Assembly: GCA_003712125.1 (NCBI GenBank)
Contig: RHLF01000001.1
Span: 682,001-746,000 of the forward strand
DNA: 64,000 nucleotides
Source of the DNA: Allomuricauda sp.
Lineage (GTDB): Bacteria; Bacteroidota; Bacteroidia; Flavobacteriales; Flavobacteriaceae
Direction: 5' to 3'
Shown piece after piece: positions 24,765-33,080 of this stretch; the first letter of the stretch is position 1, and every line of letters starts with the position of its first letter. The translations under genes and the position numbers were made by a program. The notes beneath the pieces are model-generated. The model was not told the DNA's origin, made no database searches, and was given only the letters and a program-made list of their open reading frames with translations.

Positions 24765-24826
24765 ACGCAAGTCGCTGAAATTTGCCTTGTTTTTGTATCT
24801 TCATTCACAATCAAATGTAACCCAAG

Positions 24827-26251
24827 ATGCAACGAAGAAAATTCATCAAAAATGCTGCTGCCACTTCAGCAGCCTTCACCATTGTACCCAGTTTTGTATT
24901 AGGAAAAACACATGTACCTCCGAGTGACACCCTCTATGTAGGCGCTTTTGGCGTTGGGGGTCGTGGTAGTGGTGTGATTCGTGGGCTGCATGAAACGGGA
25001 AAGGTAAAATTCGTTGCCATGTGCGATGTTGATGACCGTAGGGCCGAACAAACCTATAAGGCCTTTAAAAAGGTACCCCGATATAAAGATTTTAGAAAAG
25101 TTTTTGATGCCCACCTTAATGATATGGATGCGGTAATGGTAGCCACACCCGATCATACCCACGCATCCATTGCCTTGCCCTTTATGCGGGAGAAAAAGCA
25201 TGCCTATGTTGAAAAACCTTTGACCCATAACATTCACGAAGCGCGATTAATGACCCAAGTGGCTGCCGAAAATGGCATTGTCACCCAAATGGGAAATCAG
25301 GGGGCTTCAAGCGACGACAGCCGCATTGCTCGCGAATGGGTCGAAAGTGGGGTTATTGGAAAGGTACACACCATCGATTGTTGGACGAATCGACCTGTAT
25401 GGCCCCAAGGCGTACCTACGCCAGCCGAAAAGCAAGCTGTACCGGATGGCTTGGATTGGGACCTTTGGTTGGGCCCCGCTGCCATGCGTGATTACAATGC
25501 TGCTTACCTGCCCTTCAAATGGCGCGGATGGTGGGATTTTGGTACCGGTGCACTTGGTGATATGGGTTGCCATATTATGGAAACCCCGTTTAGCGTACTT
25601 GATCTAGGCTATCCGACAGAAGCTGAAGCCAGCTGTACCACCGTGTGGGTTGGTGATTTTGTAGAGGCCAATTATGCCCCTTCTTGCCCGCCTTCCTCTA
25701 AAATACATTTGAAGTTCGAACACGAACACCATGGGGATATTCAATTGAACTGGTACGATGGTGGCTTAAAACCTGACCTGCCAGATGAATTAAAAGATAA
25801 TGAAACGGTAGGTGATGGCGGTGGAGGTACCGTGATGTATGGAGATCGTGGCACCTTAATTTTTGACACCTACTCAAGAAACGCCCGTTTCTTACCTTCT
25901 GAATTAAAAGACATTTACAAATCGCCCACACCTAAATATCCGCGGGTAGCCAATGGTATGAACGGCCATATTGCCAATTTTGTGGATGGTTGTCTTAAAG
26001 GGGATGCCACCTCATCTGATTTTGCCAAAGCAGGCCCTTTGACCGAAACGGTCTTGATGGGGAATTTGGCAGTCAAGGCCTACCAATATATGGTCTTGCA
26101 AGAGGGTAAAAAAGTTGGCGATTGGGCACCTTATGATTACCCAGGTCGTCGTAAACTTAAGTGGGATGGTGCAAACATGAAGATTACGAATTATGATAAG
26201 GCCAACGAATGGGTGACCCGTAATTATCGCAAAGGTTGGGAATTGACCTAA
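24827..26251 (+). CDS. Exported Gfo/Idh/MocA family oxidoreductase
   Basis: The 474-residue protein has a Tat-like signal (MQRRKFIKNAAATSAAF, then VPSFVLG). A Rossmann fold follows (VGAFGVGGRGSGVI), then VATPDHTHASIA and the family motif VEKPLTHNIHEAR. The C-terminal domain has GDMGCHIMETPFSVL and several Trp-rich loops (LDWDLWLGPA, FKWRGWWDFG). Exported members with bound cofactor are common in Bacteroidota and act on glycosides or their 3-keto forms. It lies 62 nt after the HD gene and may have its own promoter. Confidence 0.9.
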   Translation: MQRRKFIKNAAATSAAFTIVPSFVLGKTHVPPSDTLYVGAFGVGGRGSGVIRGLHETGKVKFVAMCDVDDRRAEQTYKAFKKVPRYKDFRKVFDAHLNDMDAVMVATPDHTHASIALPFMREKKHAYVEKPLTHNIHEARLMTQVAAENGIVTQMGNQGASSDDSRIAREWVESGVIGKVHTIDCWTNRPVWPQGVPTPAEKQAVPDGLDWDLWLGPAAMRDYNAAYLPFKWRGWWDFGTGALGDMGCHIMETPFSVLDLGYPTEAEASCTTVWVGDFVEANYAPSCPPSSKIHLKFEHEHHGDIQLNWYDGGLKPDLPDELKDNETVGDGGGGTVMYGDRGTLIFDTYSRNARFLPSELKDIYKSPTPKYPRVANGMNGHIANFVDGCLKGDATSSDFAKAGPLTETVLMGNLAVKAYQYMVLQEGKKVGDWAPYDYPGRRKLKWDGANMKITNYDKANEWVTRNYRKGWELT

Positions 26252-26281
26252 TCTAAAATATCTATTCCGCGTATAAAATAA

Positions 26282-26303
26282 GTATAGATCATATGATCTA
26301 TAC
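26282..26303. repeat. 22-bp perfect palindrome at the left cassette edge
   Basis: The bases from GTATAGATCAT to ATGATCTATAC are fully self-complementary, an 11-bp arm with no spacer. No T-run follows on the plus strand, so it is a poor intrinsic terminator. It abuts the left 20-bp repeat of the small cassette and mirrors a hairpin found just outside the right repeat. Confidence 0.7.
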
Positions 26304-26323
26304 GCCATTGTTGGCAGTAATTT
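26304..26323. repeat. Left inverted repeat of a two-gene cassette
   Basis: GCCATTGTTGGCAGTAATTT matches the reverse complement of 26828-26847 at 18 of 20 positions. The two copies face each other around two small AT-rich genes. See the right-hand site for the structure and interpretation. Confidence 0.7.
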
Positions 26324-26333
26324 AAATTCATAA

Positions 26334-26579
26334 GTGGATAAATACGATAAGGAAATTTTTTTCGAGTATCTATGGAAAGTGATTAATTACTTCTACTGGA
26401 TTCTTATAATAGCTTCTGTCTTTGTCGGAATTAGGGCTTTGATTTATGTTCTTGAAGGAATGATTGACTCAGAAACTAGCAAAAGCGGATTAATAAAAGT
26501 TTCAACTTTTATCGTTGTTTACGTGCTCGCCAGAAATCTGATTAAACCCTACTTCATGAAAAAAATGAATAAATCTTGA
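26334..26579 (+). CDS. Small membrane protein in an inverted-repeat cassette
   Basis: The 81-residue product begins at a GTG and has two membrane helices (about residues 18-38 and 52-72) and a basic C-terminus (KPYFMKKMNKS). I recognise no family. The DNA is more AT-rich than its neighbours. It is followed by a second small gene with overlapping or nearly overlapping ends, and both lie between 20-bp inverted repeats. A linked toxin/immunity or accessory role is possible but not shown by the sequence. Confidence 0.6.
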   Translation: MDKYDKEIFFEYLWKVINYFYWILIIASVFVGIRALIYVLEGMIDSETSKSGLIKVSTFIVVYVLARNLIKPYFMKKMNKS

Positions 26580-26584
26580 GTCAA

Positions 26585-26827
26585 ATGTGGACTGAATTAG
26601 TTCTGGACAAGTATGTCATAAAATCAACAGGAGCAGAGGGAGGACACCGGTATATTTCGACCGAAATTGAGTTTGAGGGTAAATTAAAAAGACTGACTAT
26701 TCTATTCGCCAGCAAATCGGATGAAAATAAACTAAAAAAAGGTGGGCTAATAAAAGTAAAGGGAGAGCTGCAAAATGATGGGGAAGAATATGATTTGATA
26801 ATGAATAATGCAACTCTTGAAAAATAA
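26585..26827 (+). CDS. Small soluble protein in an inverted-repeat cassette
   Basis: The 80-residue product (ATG 26585; TTG 26576 overlaps the previous stop) alternates beta-like strands: YISTEIEFEGKLKRLTILFA, then GGLIKVKGELQNDGEEYDLI. The pattern suggests a small OB-fold-like barrel, though no family is recognised. It has no signal peptide or membrane helix. It probably acts with the membrane protein encoded just before it. Confidence 0.55.
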   Translation: MWTELVLDKYVIKSTGAEGGHRYISTEIEFEGKLKRLTILFASKSDENKLKKGGLIKVKGELQNDGEEYDLIMNNATLEK

Positions 26828-26884
26828 AAACTACTGCCAACATTGGCTATAATTCAATGTGGTTTTGTACCACATTAATATTGG
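26828..26884. repeat. Right inverted repeat with attC-like fold
   Basis: The repeat 26828-26847 contains TACTGCCAACATTGGC, the inverted partner of 26304-26323. Its CCAACATT (26837-26844) can pair with AATATTGG (26877-26884), 7 of 8 positions. Inside, AATGTGGT and ACCACATT (26856-26863, 26869-26876) form a perfect 8-bp hairpin. A long imperfect stem with conserved outer boxes and a private inner hairpin is the layout of integron attC sites. The canonical GTTRRRY core is only approximated (GTTGGCA). The P1 peptidase start follows 6 nt later. Confidence 0.5.
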
Positions 26885-26890
26885 ATTATT

Positions 26891-28066
26891 ATGAAAACAA
26901 AAATCATTGCACTTACATTGATGTGTTTATGCACTCATTTATTTGGGCAAAAGCCAAGAGCCAGAGATTTGGGTGTGCCCTTTTATGGTAATCCAGGAAA
27001 ACTTAATTCGATTACCGATGTGGAAGGTGTTGAAGTAGGCTATTCTACTATAATTATGGGACAAGGCAAAAATGTTATTGGTGAAGGACCCGTTCGAACT
27101 GGAGTAACGGCAATATTTCCAAGAGGAAAAGCAAGCAAGTTCAGCCCGGTATTTGCAAATTGGTATAGTCTAAATGGGAATGGAGAGATGACGGGAACTA
27201 CTTGGGTGACCGAATCAGGATTTCTTGAAACTCCCTTGATGATAACAAATACCAACAGTGTGGGTGCCGTAAGGCAAGCTGTCTTAAAATGGTTTGTTGA
27301 AACGAATTGGTATAAGGGTGAGGATTGGTGGTATACCTATCCCGTTGTTGGCGAAACCTATGACGGTTTTTTGAATGACATTTATGGTTTTCACGTAAAA
27401 GAAACCCATGTTTTAGAGGCAATAAATAATGCCTCCACTGGTAAAATACAAGAAGGAAATGTTGGTGGTGGTACCGGAATGATGTGTCTTGGGTTTAAGG
27501 GCGGTACCGGGACTGCTTCACGAGTTTTTAAAATTCAGGATTCGACCTATACACTGGGCGCATTGGTACAAGCCAATTTTGGATTTAAAGATAATCTCAG
27601 CATAGCCGGTGTGCCTGTAGGAAGGGAATTAAAGGATACGCTTAATTATGAGTTAAAAAAACCACCTAAATCAAACAGGCAAGAAGGTGATGGGTCTATA
27701 ATTGTGGTTATAGCAACGGATGCCCCCTTACTGCCTCATCAATTAAAAAGAGTGGCACAGCGAGTACCACTGGGCATCGCAAAAGTTGGGGGAATAGGTT
27801 CTAACGGGTCCGGTGATATTTTTATCGCCTTTTCAACGGCGAATGAAAAAGCCTTTAGCCGAACAAAAAATGTCACTACCGAAAGTCTATCCAATGATCA
27901 AATCAATTGGGTTTTTCAAAGTACAGTACAAGCTGTTGAAGAGGCAATTATAAATGCTATGGTGGCGGCAGAGGATATGGAAGGAATCAATGGAAATAAA
28001 GCCTATGCCATTCCTCATGATTTACTCGTAAAAACCCTTAAAAGATACAATCGAATAAATAATTGA
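26891..28066 (+). CDS. P1 family (S58) peptidase, first copy
   Basis: The 391-residue protein has a signal peptide (MKTKIIALTLMCLCTHLFGQ) and the DmpA/BapA fold. Family marks are ARDLGVPFYGNPGKLNSITD, a V-E-V-G-Y/H strand, RTGVTAIFPRG, GNVGGGTGMMCLGFKGGTG and the self-cleavage site NGSGD, where the Ser becomes the N-terminal nucleophile of the small subunit. These enzymes are aminopeptidases acting on D- or beta-amino acid amides or on ordinary small peptides. A second copy lies at 47103. Confidence 0.9.
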   Translation: MKTKIIALTLMCLCTHLFGQKPRARDLGVPFYGNPGKLNSITDVEGVEVGYSTIIMGQGKNVIGEGPVRTGVTAIFPRGKASKFSPVFANWYSLNGNGEMTGTTWVTESGFLETPLMITNTNSVGAVRQAVLKWFVETNWYKGEDWWYTYPVVGETYDGFLNDIYGFHVKETHVLEAINNASTGKIQEGNVGGGTGMMCLGFKGGTGTASRVFKIQDSTYTLGALVQANFGFKDNLSIAGVPVGRELKDTLNYELKKPPKSNRQEGDGSIIVVIATDAPLLPHQLKRVAQRVPLGIAKVGGIGSNGSGDIFIAFSTANEKAFSRTKNVTTESLSNDQINWVFQSTVQAVEEAIINAMVAAEDMEGINGNKAYAIPHDLLVKTLKRYNRINN

Positions 28067-28107
28067 GTTTTCTCAGCTCTTTCATGACATATTGCTTAAT
28101 AATAGCA

Positions 28108-29328
28108 CTATAGCTTTCGCTTTAAATGGCGTTTTACCAGCTCATTTTGGGTAAGGGCAATTGCTTGTTGTAGCGCTGTTTGCTGATCATTCACACCAAG
28201 TTCTTGCAAAAGCTCCGCCTTGATGGCGTAAAACAGGCCCACCTTATGGTAGTCAAAATCCGTGGTCAAAGCCTCCAATTCATCCAAGGCCTTTTGTGCT
28301 CCTTTTGCATAGTGTACAGCTACGATGCGATTTAATTTTGTCATGGGTGAAGGCCGGTTTTGTACTTGCAGGTCATACAGTCTTAAAATGGCAAGCCAAT
28401 TGGTCTCCCTAAATGTGGAAGCCCTACAATGTTCGTAAGACACCGCCGCCTCAAAAAGATAATTGCTGGGGGTTGCGGTATGGGTCTGGGCCTTTTTTAG
28501 ATGCTGTAAGCCGATTTGGATCAATTCTTGATCGTATAACGAACGATCATGCCAATCGAGACTCACCAATTCGCCTTTGTCATCGATTCGGGCATTGAAA
28601 CGGGCGCAATGAAAACACATCAGCGCAATCAAGGCGTCCAGATTGGGGTGTTTGCAATAGTCATTTTCCTGCAAGAGCAGCGCCAATCGCAGCGCCTCAT
28701 AACAGATATCCCGCTTTAAAATTTGGGAACCTATGGTAGTGGCATAGCCTTCGGAAAAGATCAAATAAATAACTCGCAAGACCACAAAAAGTCGCGATTG
28801 CAAGCCCATTTCGGCAGGCACCTTTAAAAATTGTACCGTATCCTTGAATTTTTTCTTGGCACGTGTAAAGGCCTTGGCAATGGTTTCTTCTTTTTTCAAT
28901 AAAGCCTCAGACAGCTCTTTGTTACTAAAACCCCCGATTAATTTTAAACTGAGCACCAATTGGTATTCTTCCGAAAGTTTGGGATCGCAACAGGCAAAAA
29001 TCATTTGCAGTTGACTGTCGGAAATCTCATTCTTCAACATCATTTCCAACTGCTTTCCGCTGTCTTCTTTGGTAGAAATTTCGACATCTTGGCTTATTTT
29101 CTTTTTTCTTCGTAATACGTCAATCATGCCGTTACGCGCAACTTTCAATAACCATGCTGTTGGATTATCTGGAATTGCCTTGTACCCCCAAACTTTCATG
29201 GCCTTGATAAAGGTTTCCTGAACTACATCTTCAACATCCTCAATGTGGTTTGTGCCAAACCGTTTGGTCAATAGGGCAACCACCTTGGCATATTCATTTC
29301 GAAAAAGATGGTCAAGTTGTTGATCCAT
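28108..29328 (-). CDS. ECF sigma factor with C-terminal TPR-like extension (ECF42-like)
   Basis: The protein of about 406 residues has sigma-70 region 2 (LDHLFRNEYAKVVALLTKRF, later PTAWLLKVARNGMIDVLRR) and region 4 (YQLVLSLKLIGGFSNKELSE). An extra C-terminal half of about 230 residues with helical repeats (DUF6596-type) follows. A YCII-family gene lies just upstream. That pair defines the ECF42 group, which uses the extension in place of an anti-sigma factor. ATG 29328 matches the family start; ATG 29349 is an option. A terminator separates it from the YCII gene. Confidence 0.88.
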   Translation of the reverse strand: MDQQLDHLFRNEYAKVVALLTKRFGTNHIEDVEDVVQETFIKAMKVWGYKAIPDNPTAWLLKVARNGMIDVLRRKKKISQDVEISTKEDSGKQLEMMLKNEISDSQLQMIFACCDPKLSEEYQLVLSLKLIGGFSNKELSEALLKKEETIAKAFTRAKKKFKDTVQFLKVPAEMGLQSRLFVVLRVIYLIFSEGYATTIGSQILKRDICYEALRLALLLQENDYCKHPNLDALIALMCFHCARFNARIDDKGELVSLDWHDRSLYDQELIQIGLQHLKKAQTHTATPSNYLFEAAVSYEHCRASTFRETNWLAILRLYDLQVQNRPSPMTKLNRIVAVHYAKGAQKALDELEALTTDFDYHKVGLFYAIKAELLQELGVNDQQTALQQAIALTQNELVKRHLKRKL

Positions 29329-29355
29329 ACAGTTTTTTGCTTCTTGCATGTAAAT

Positions 29356-29381
29356 GAAAAAAGCCCGGGTTCCCCCAGGCT
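29356..29381 (-). terminator. Terminator-like hairpin between the YCII and sigma genes
   Basis: On the minus strand AGCCTGGG pairs with CCCGGGCT across a 4-nt loop, with one G-U pair, and six T follow. It lies after the YCII stop and before the sigma start. It should end most YCII transcripts, so the sigma gene would receive only read-through, or the hairpin works as an attenuator. Confidence 0.65.
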
Positions 29382-29396
29382 GTTTCAGTACTATTT

Positions 29397-29750
29397 TTAG
29401 TGGCCTTCCATATCCACGATTTCACGTATCTCCACCACACTGCCTTCATAGTCAAAAATAGGGCAGGTCTTTGAGATTTCGGTGGCTTCATCCAGATCCT
29501 TGGCCGAAACAATAAGATATCCACCCACTAATTCAGCTCCCTCTGCGTAGGGACCATTGGTGATTACCTCACCCCTGTTTTCCACAACACGACCATCCGC
29601 TGCCAAGGGGAGACCATCCAATAGCTTTCCTTTTTCTTGAAGCTCCCCCATCCACTTTCCCCATACCTGCATATGGGCCTGCTTTTCTTCTTGGGAGAGT
29701 TTGTTGTAGTTCTCGTCTCCTCCTCTAAATAAATACAAAAAATTACTCAT
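29397..29750 (-). CDS. YCII-related (DGPF) protein
   Basis: The 117-residue protein has the YCII fold: MSNFLYLFRGGDENY, then MQVWGKWMGELQEKGKLLDG, ITNGPYAEGAELVGGYLIV (the DGPF motif here reads NGPY) and a C-terminal SVVEIREI. It starts at ATG 29750; longer readings from 29816 add a poor N-terminus. DGPF proteins accompany ECF42 sigma factors and are often targets or partners. The biochemical role is unknown. Confidence 0.87.
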   Translation of the reverse strand: MSNFLYLFRGGDENYNKLSQEEKQAHMQVWGKWMGELQEKGKLLDGLPLAADGRVVENRGEVITNGPYAEGAELVGGYLIVSAKDLDEATEISKTCPIFDYEGSVVEIREIVDMEGH

Positions 29751-29851
29751 GCCATTTCTTTTATGTTCGCTTATTCGAACGGTTACTAGAATTGTTTTCG
29801 ATATAGTGACGAGCATCCTTGCCCTTTTTGGACAAGTTCCCTTAAAAATAT

Positions 29852-30925
29852 TTAAAATAATTTCATCTGACCCTCTTTGAACTGCTCATGCAAATCCATT
29901 CTTAACTCAGGAAACGAACGGTCCGAAAAGTACTTTTTTCGGGCCAATTGTGCCATTTGATGAATTTGCTCCGCCACCTTGCCCTCCCCTCTGTTACGGA
30001 TTCCAAATCGGCTATCATTAATAGTCCCCCCATGGCATTCTTGGATCAGGTGCAATACTTTTTCAGCTCGGTTGGGCATGGCTTTTCTGATCCAATCTGT
30101 AAATAGTTGCCCTATGGCTCCGTTCAACCTGACCACCGTATATCCAAAAGAGAGCGCTCCGTTTTCAGCAACTGCTTTTGCCAATTTTAGGAGCTCGTGA
30201 CTATTGATTCCCGGTATCATGGGAGCCAACATGGCATTCACCGGAATTCCGTTATCAGCTAGTGTTTTTATCGTTTTAAGACGTCTATTTATGGTGGCCG
30301 TTCGTGGTTCCAACAACCTTCTAGTATGCTCTGACAAAGAGGTAATCGATATGTTAACACCTACCAATTGGTTTTCATTGAGGCGCTTGAGCACATCCAT
30401 ATCGTGAAGTATCCAAGCGTTTTTGGTAATGATCCCTACCGGGTGTCGGTATTTGTAAAAAACCTCCAAGCAGGCCCTCGTGATCCGATACTTTTGTTCC
30501 GCGGGTTGATAGCAATCGGTGTTCCCAGACATCACAATGGTGGCCGCCTTCCAACTTTTCTTTTTCAATTGTTTTTCAAGCAGTTCAGGGGCATCCTTCT
30601 TAACCAATATTTTACGTTCAAAATCAAGGCCGGCACTATATCCCCAAAATTCGTGGGCGTTACGGGCATAACAATAAACACAACCATGCTCACAGCCCTG
30701 ATACGGATTCATGGAGTAGGGCATCCGAACATCGGGACTGGTCACCTTGTTCACTAGGGTCTTGGGAAAAATGGGGATGTATTGGGTTCTATTGGTTTCG
30801 GGTTCCTCCCCATGAAGTCGACAAAACTCAAGAAAATCGTCACGCATCTCATACACATCCTTCAAAAAGCGGTTGTGCACATTCTTTTGGGCACCACGCC
30901 CTTTTAAATAGTCTTCAGAATTCAA
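29852..30925 (-). CDS. PA0069/Rv2578c-like radical SAM protein
   Basis: The 357-residue protein has the radical SAM cluster motif as YQGCEHGCVYCYAR (C-x3-C-x2-C), with NPYQGCEHGC typical of the PA0069/spore photoproduct lyase-related group. Further marks are VMSGNTDCYQPAE and a C-terminal GIRNRGEGKVAEQ. The reaction is unknown; relatives are suspected nucleic-acid or repair enzymes. No ATG is available in frame, so the start is a TTG. Confidence 0.88.
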   Translation of the reverse strand: MNSEDYLKGRGAQKNVHNRFLKDVYEMRDDFLEFCRLHGEEPETNRTQYIPIFPKTLVNKVTSPDVRMPYSMNPYQGCEHGCVYCYARNAHEFWGYSAGLDFERKILVKKDAPELLEKQLKKKSWKAATIVMSGNTDCYQPAEQKYRITRACLEVFYKYRHPVGIITKNAWILHDMDVLKRLNENQLVGVNISITSLSEHTRRLLEPRTATINRRLKTIKTLADNGIPVNAMLAPMIPGINSHELLKLAKAVAENGALSFGYTVVRLNGAIGQLFTDWIRKAMPNRAEKVLHLIQECHGGTINDSRFGIRNRGEGKVAEQIHQMAQLARKKYFSDRSFPELRMDLHEQFKEGQMKLF

Positions 30926-31033
30926 TGAATGGGATTTATTCCAAATTTATGGAATATATCCTATTAATTCATGCGATTGTTAAAAAGTATGTTGATTCTA
31001 ATGGCCCTAAAAACTGCTTAAAAAACAGTCGAA

Positions 31034-31486
31034 TTATTGGGGTTCCAATACGATCTGCCCAGAATTACCAAAAACCAAAATCAGATTTTGACTGTCAAAG
31101 CTAAAGCCAAACTGGGCCTGGGTAGAGTTGGGTACAATGGCCTCGGAAATGGCCTCGTAAAAAACGCCTGCAAAAGGAGTGTCAGCCACTTCTGTGGTGG
31201 TAAACTCCAACATGGTCAGCGTCGATTGATTCACTTCATAACGACCGCTAAATGAATTCACAGAGGTGCTTCCGGAAAAGGTACCGCCAGATTCCATGGT
31301 CATCGAAATTGTTTCATCACTTGGAGAGCGCTGCGTTAGTGTCTGATCTGAAACCAAGACTTCCAGAACACGCCATGTGCCCAAAAGGGGACTGTTGTTC
31401 GAATCGTTATCATCGGAATTGCTGCACGAAAGCACAAGGGTCGAACCTAGGATCAAGGCGAATAGGTTATTTAGTGTTCTTTTCAT
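31034..31486 (-). CDS. Lipocalin/META-like lipoprotein
   Basis: The 150-residue protein has a lipoprotein signal (MKRTLNNLFALILGSTLVLSC) and an N- and S-rich linker. A small beta-barrel domain follows, with LLGTWRVLEVLVSD, ISMTMESGGTFSG, GRYEVNQSTLTML and LILVFGNSGQIVLE. The layout resembles META/HslJ or lipocalin-like proteins. The function is unknown. It lies 20 nt downstream of the secreted protein gene, so the two are likely co-transcribed. Confidence 0.7.
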   Translation of the reverse strand: MKRTLNNLFALILGSTLVLSCSNSDDNDSNNSPLLGTWRVLEVLVSDQTLTQRSPSDETISMTMESGGTFSGSTSVNSFSGRYEVNQSTLTMLEFTTTEVADTPFAGVFYEAISEAIVPNSTQAQFGFSFDSQNLILVFGNSGQIVLEPQ

Positions 31487-31505
31487 TGGGGAATTATTTA
31501 GGGTT

Positions 31506-33056
31506 CTATTTAAAAGCAACCTTGACCAGCTGTTTCTTATTGCCGCGCTTGGCATAGAACAATAACTGATCATCTTTTTTGTCTTTCAAGGGCATCGATA
31601 CCATTAATGGCAATCGTGCTTCCTCTGCTCCAATTACCTGTTCATAATCCATTTTGCCGTTCTCGTCCAATGAAATCATGAACACATTTCGGTTTCTGCT
31701 CAATCCTTGCTTAAAGATCAAACGCTCGTTGTTGATCAATTGAGGATTGTCTGCGGCCGTGCAAATGAAAAAGTAGGTTTTACCATTTTTACAATAGGCA
31801 GAGTAAGACGCATAGGCCCCATCACCTTGGGTTACCTCAGCCTTATTTATGTTTCGGGCCCACACCATTTCACCTTGGGCATTAAGCTTCACACTCACAA
31901 TATCGTTGTGGTGGTAACGATCTACCTTGATGCGCTGACCGGCTCCCGTGCTGTGTATACTATGGGTTACGAAGTATTCTTCAGCATTAAAAAACAATTC
32001 TTTTTCCGGTGTGATATTCACACTTTTGAAAACCAAGTTCTTGATGATCTTATCCTCCTCACGTCCGAATTTATCATCCATAAACTGAGACGTGAACGGA
32101 CTGTATTTTTTTGATTGGACCGATAGGCTGGCAGGGTCCAGTTCAAAATAGGAAATTCCATTGTAGCGGTTGTCCTTTCTGTCTGCATAAAAACCAGCAC
32201 ACAACAATTTACCGTCATTCAAAATAGGATATAGGCCTTCTGAATATTTGCCAGGATCGTCAAACGACTGGGTTTTAATACCCGATGTTGTAATGCGGAT
32301 CATTTCATATTGAAATTTTCGCTCATCGATACGAAAACGTTTCTTTTTGAAATATGCCTTGCCCGTAATATATATCTCGTCTAAGTTTTTTGACATGGCC
32401 ACATTCTCAAAAGCGTAGTTTTTTTCTTCGATTTCATTTGAAAAATCAAACTCGCCCCGTTTGTTCAAAGAATCGTCGAATAGGTGGATGGTATGTTTGT
32501 TGCTTTTGCCCTTTTTGTGATGGGTGCTGATGATAAACCCACTTTTCTCCTGATTAAACAGCATGGTGGTCGAAAAGCCATTCGAGAAATCACGGTTGTA
32601 ATAGTTCTTGCCAAAGGCCCCGTTGACTGCTTTGGACTGAATGGTCAAGAGTTTTCGGGCTTCGAAATTGAAATATTCAATCGGACTTGAATGTGCCCAA
32701 TATTCGTATTGCTCGCGATCAAAATCATAATTCAAAAACAACAGGTTCAACCTTCCATTTTTGAAGAAGCCATCAACAAACTGCAATCCCTTCAACTTAT
32801 AGTTGTATTCTCCAACGAGTTCTAAATCGCTGTTGTAATGTTCTATGAAATAGCCCTTGGGTTTTAAGATAAGACCTTGAAAATAGGAGCGAACCAAAAT
32901 ATAACCCCCTGAACCATCATCATCAATAACCAAAAGGTTGGAGTAACGGTAGCGGTCACTGAATTTTTCGCCAAAATCATAGGATACAGGCATTTTTTGC
33001 GCATAGGTAAAAATGCCCATGAAGCATACTACGAATAGTACTAATCGTGAATTCAT
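31506..33056 (-). CDS. Secreted protein of unknown function
   Basis: The 516-residue protein has a signal peptide (MNSRLVLFVVCFMGIFTYAQ). The rest is rich in beta strands and aromatic residues, with repeating LYPILNDGKLLCAGFYADR-like blade patterns that suggest a beta-propeller. No catalytic motif or known domain is recognised. It lies between the crotonase gene and the small lipoprotein gene on the same strand. Confidence 0.7.
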   Translation of the reverse strand: MNSRLVLFVVCFMGIFTYAQKMPVSYDFGEKFSDRYRYSNLLVIDDDGSGGYILVRSYFQGLILKPKGYFIEHYNSDLELVGEYNYKLKGLQFVDGFFKNGRLNLLFLNYDFDREQYEYWAHSSPIEYFNFEARKLLTIQSKAVNGAFGKNYYNRDFSNGFSTTMLFNQEKSGFIISTHHKKGKSNKHTIHLFDDSLNKRGEFDFSNEIEEKNYAFENVAMSKNLDEIYITGKAYFKKKRFRIDERKFQYEMIRITTSGIKTQSFDDPGKYSEGLYPILNDGKLLCAGFYADRKDNRYNGISYFELDPASLSVQSKKYSPFTSQFMDDKFGREEDKIIKNLVFKSVNITPEKELFFNAEEYFVTHSIHSTGAGQRIKVDRYHHNDIVSVKLNAQGEMVWARNINKAEVTQGDGAYASYSAYCKNGKTYFFICTAADNPQLINNERLIFKQGLSRNRNVFMISLDENGKMDYEQVIGAEEARLPLMVSMPLKDKKDDQLLFYAKRGNKKQLVKVAFK

Positions 33057-33080
33057 AAAAGCAGGTTTGGTTATACCGTG

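Noticed and set aside
26282-26303. The 22-bp palindrome as an intrinsic terminator
   Set aside because: No T-run follows it, and its place beside the 20-bp repeat fits the cassette edge better.
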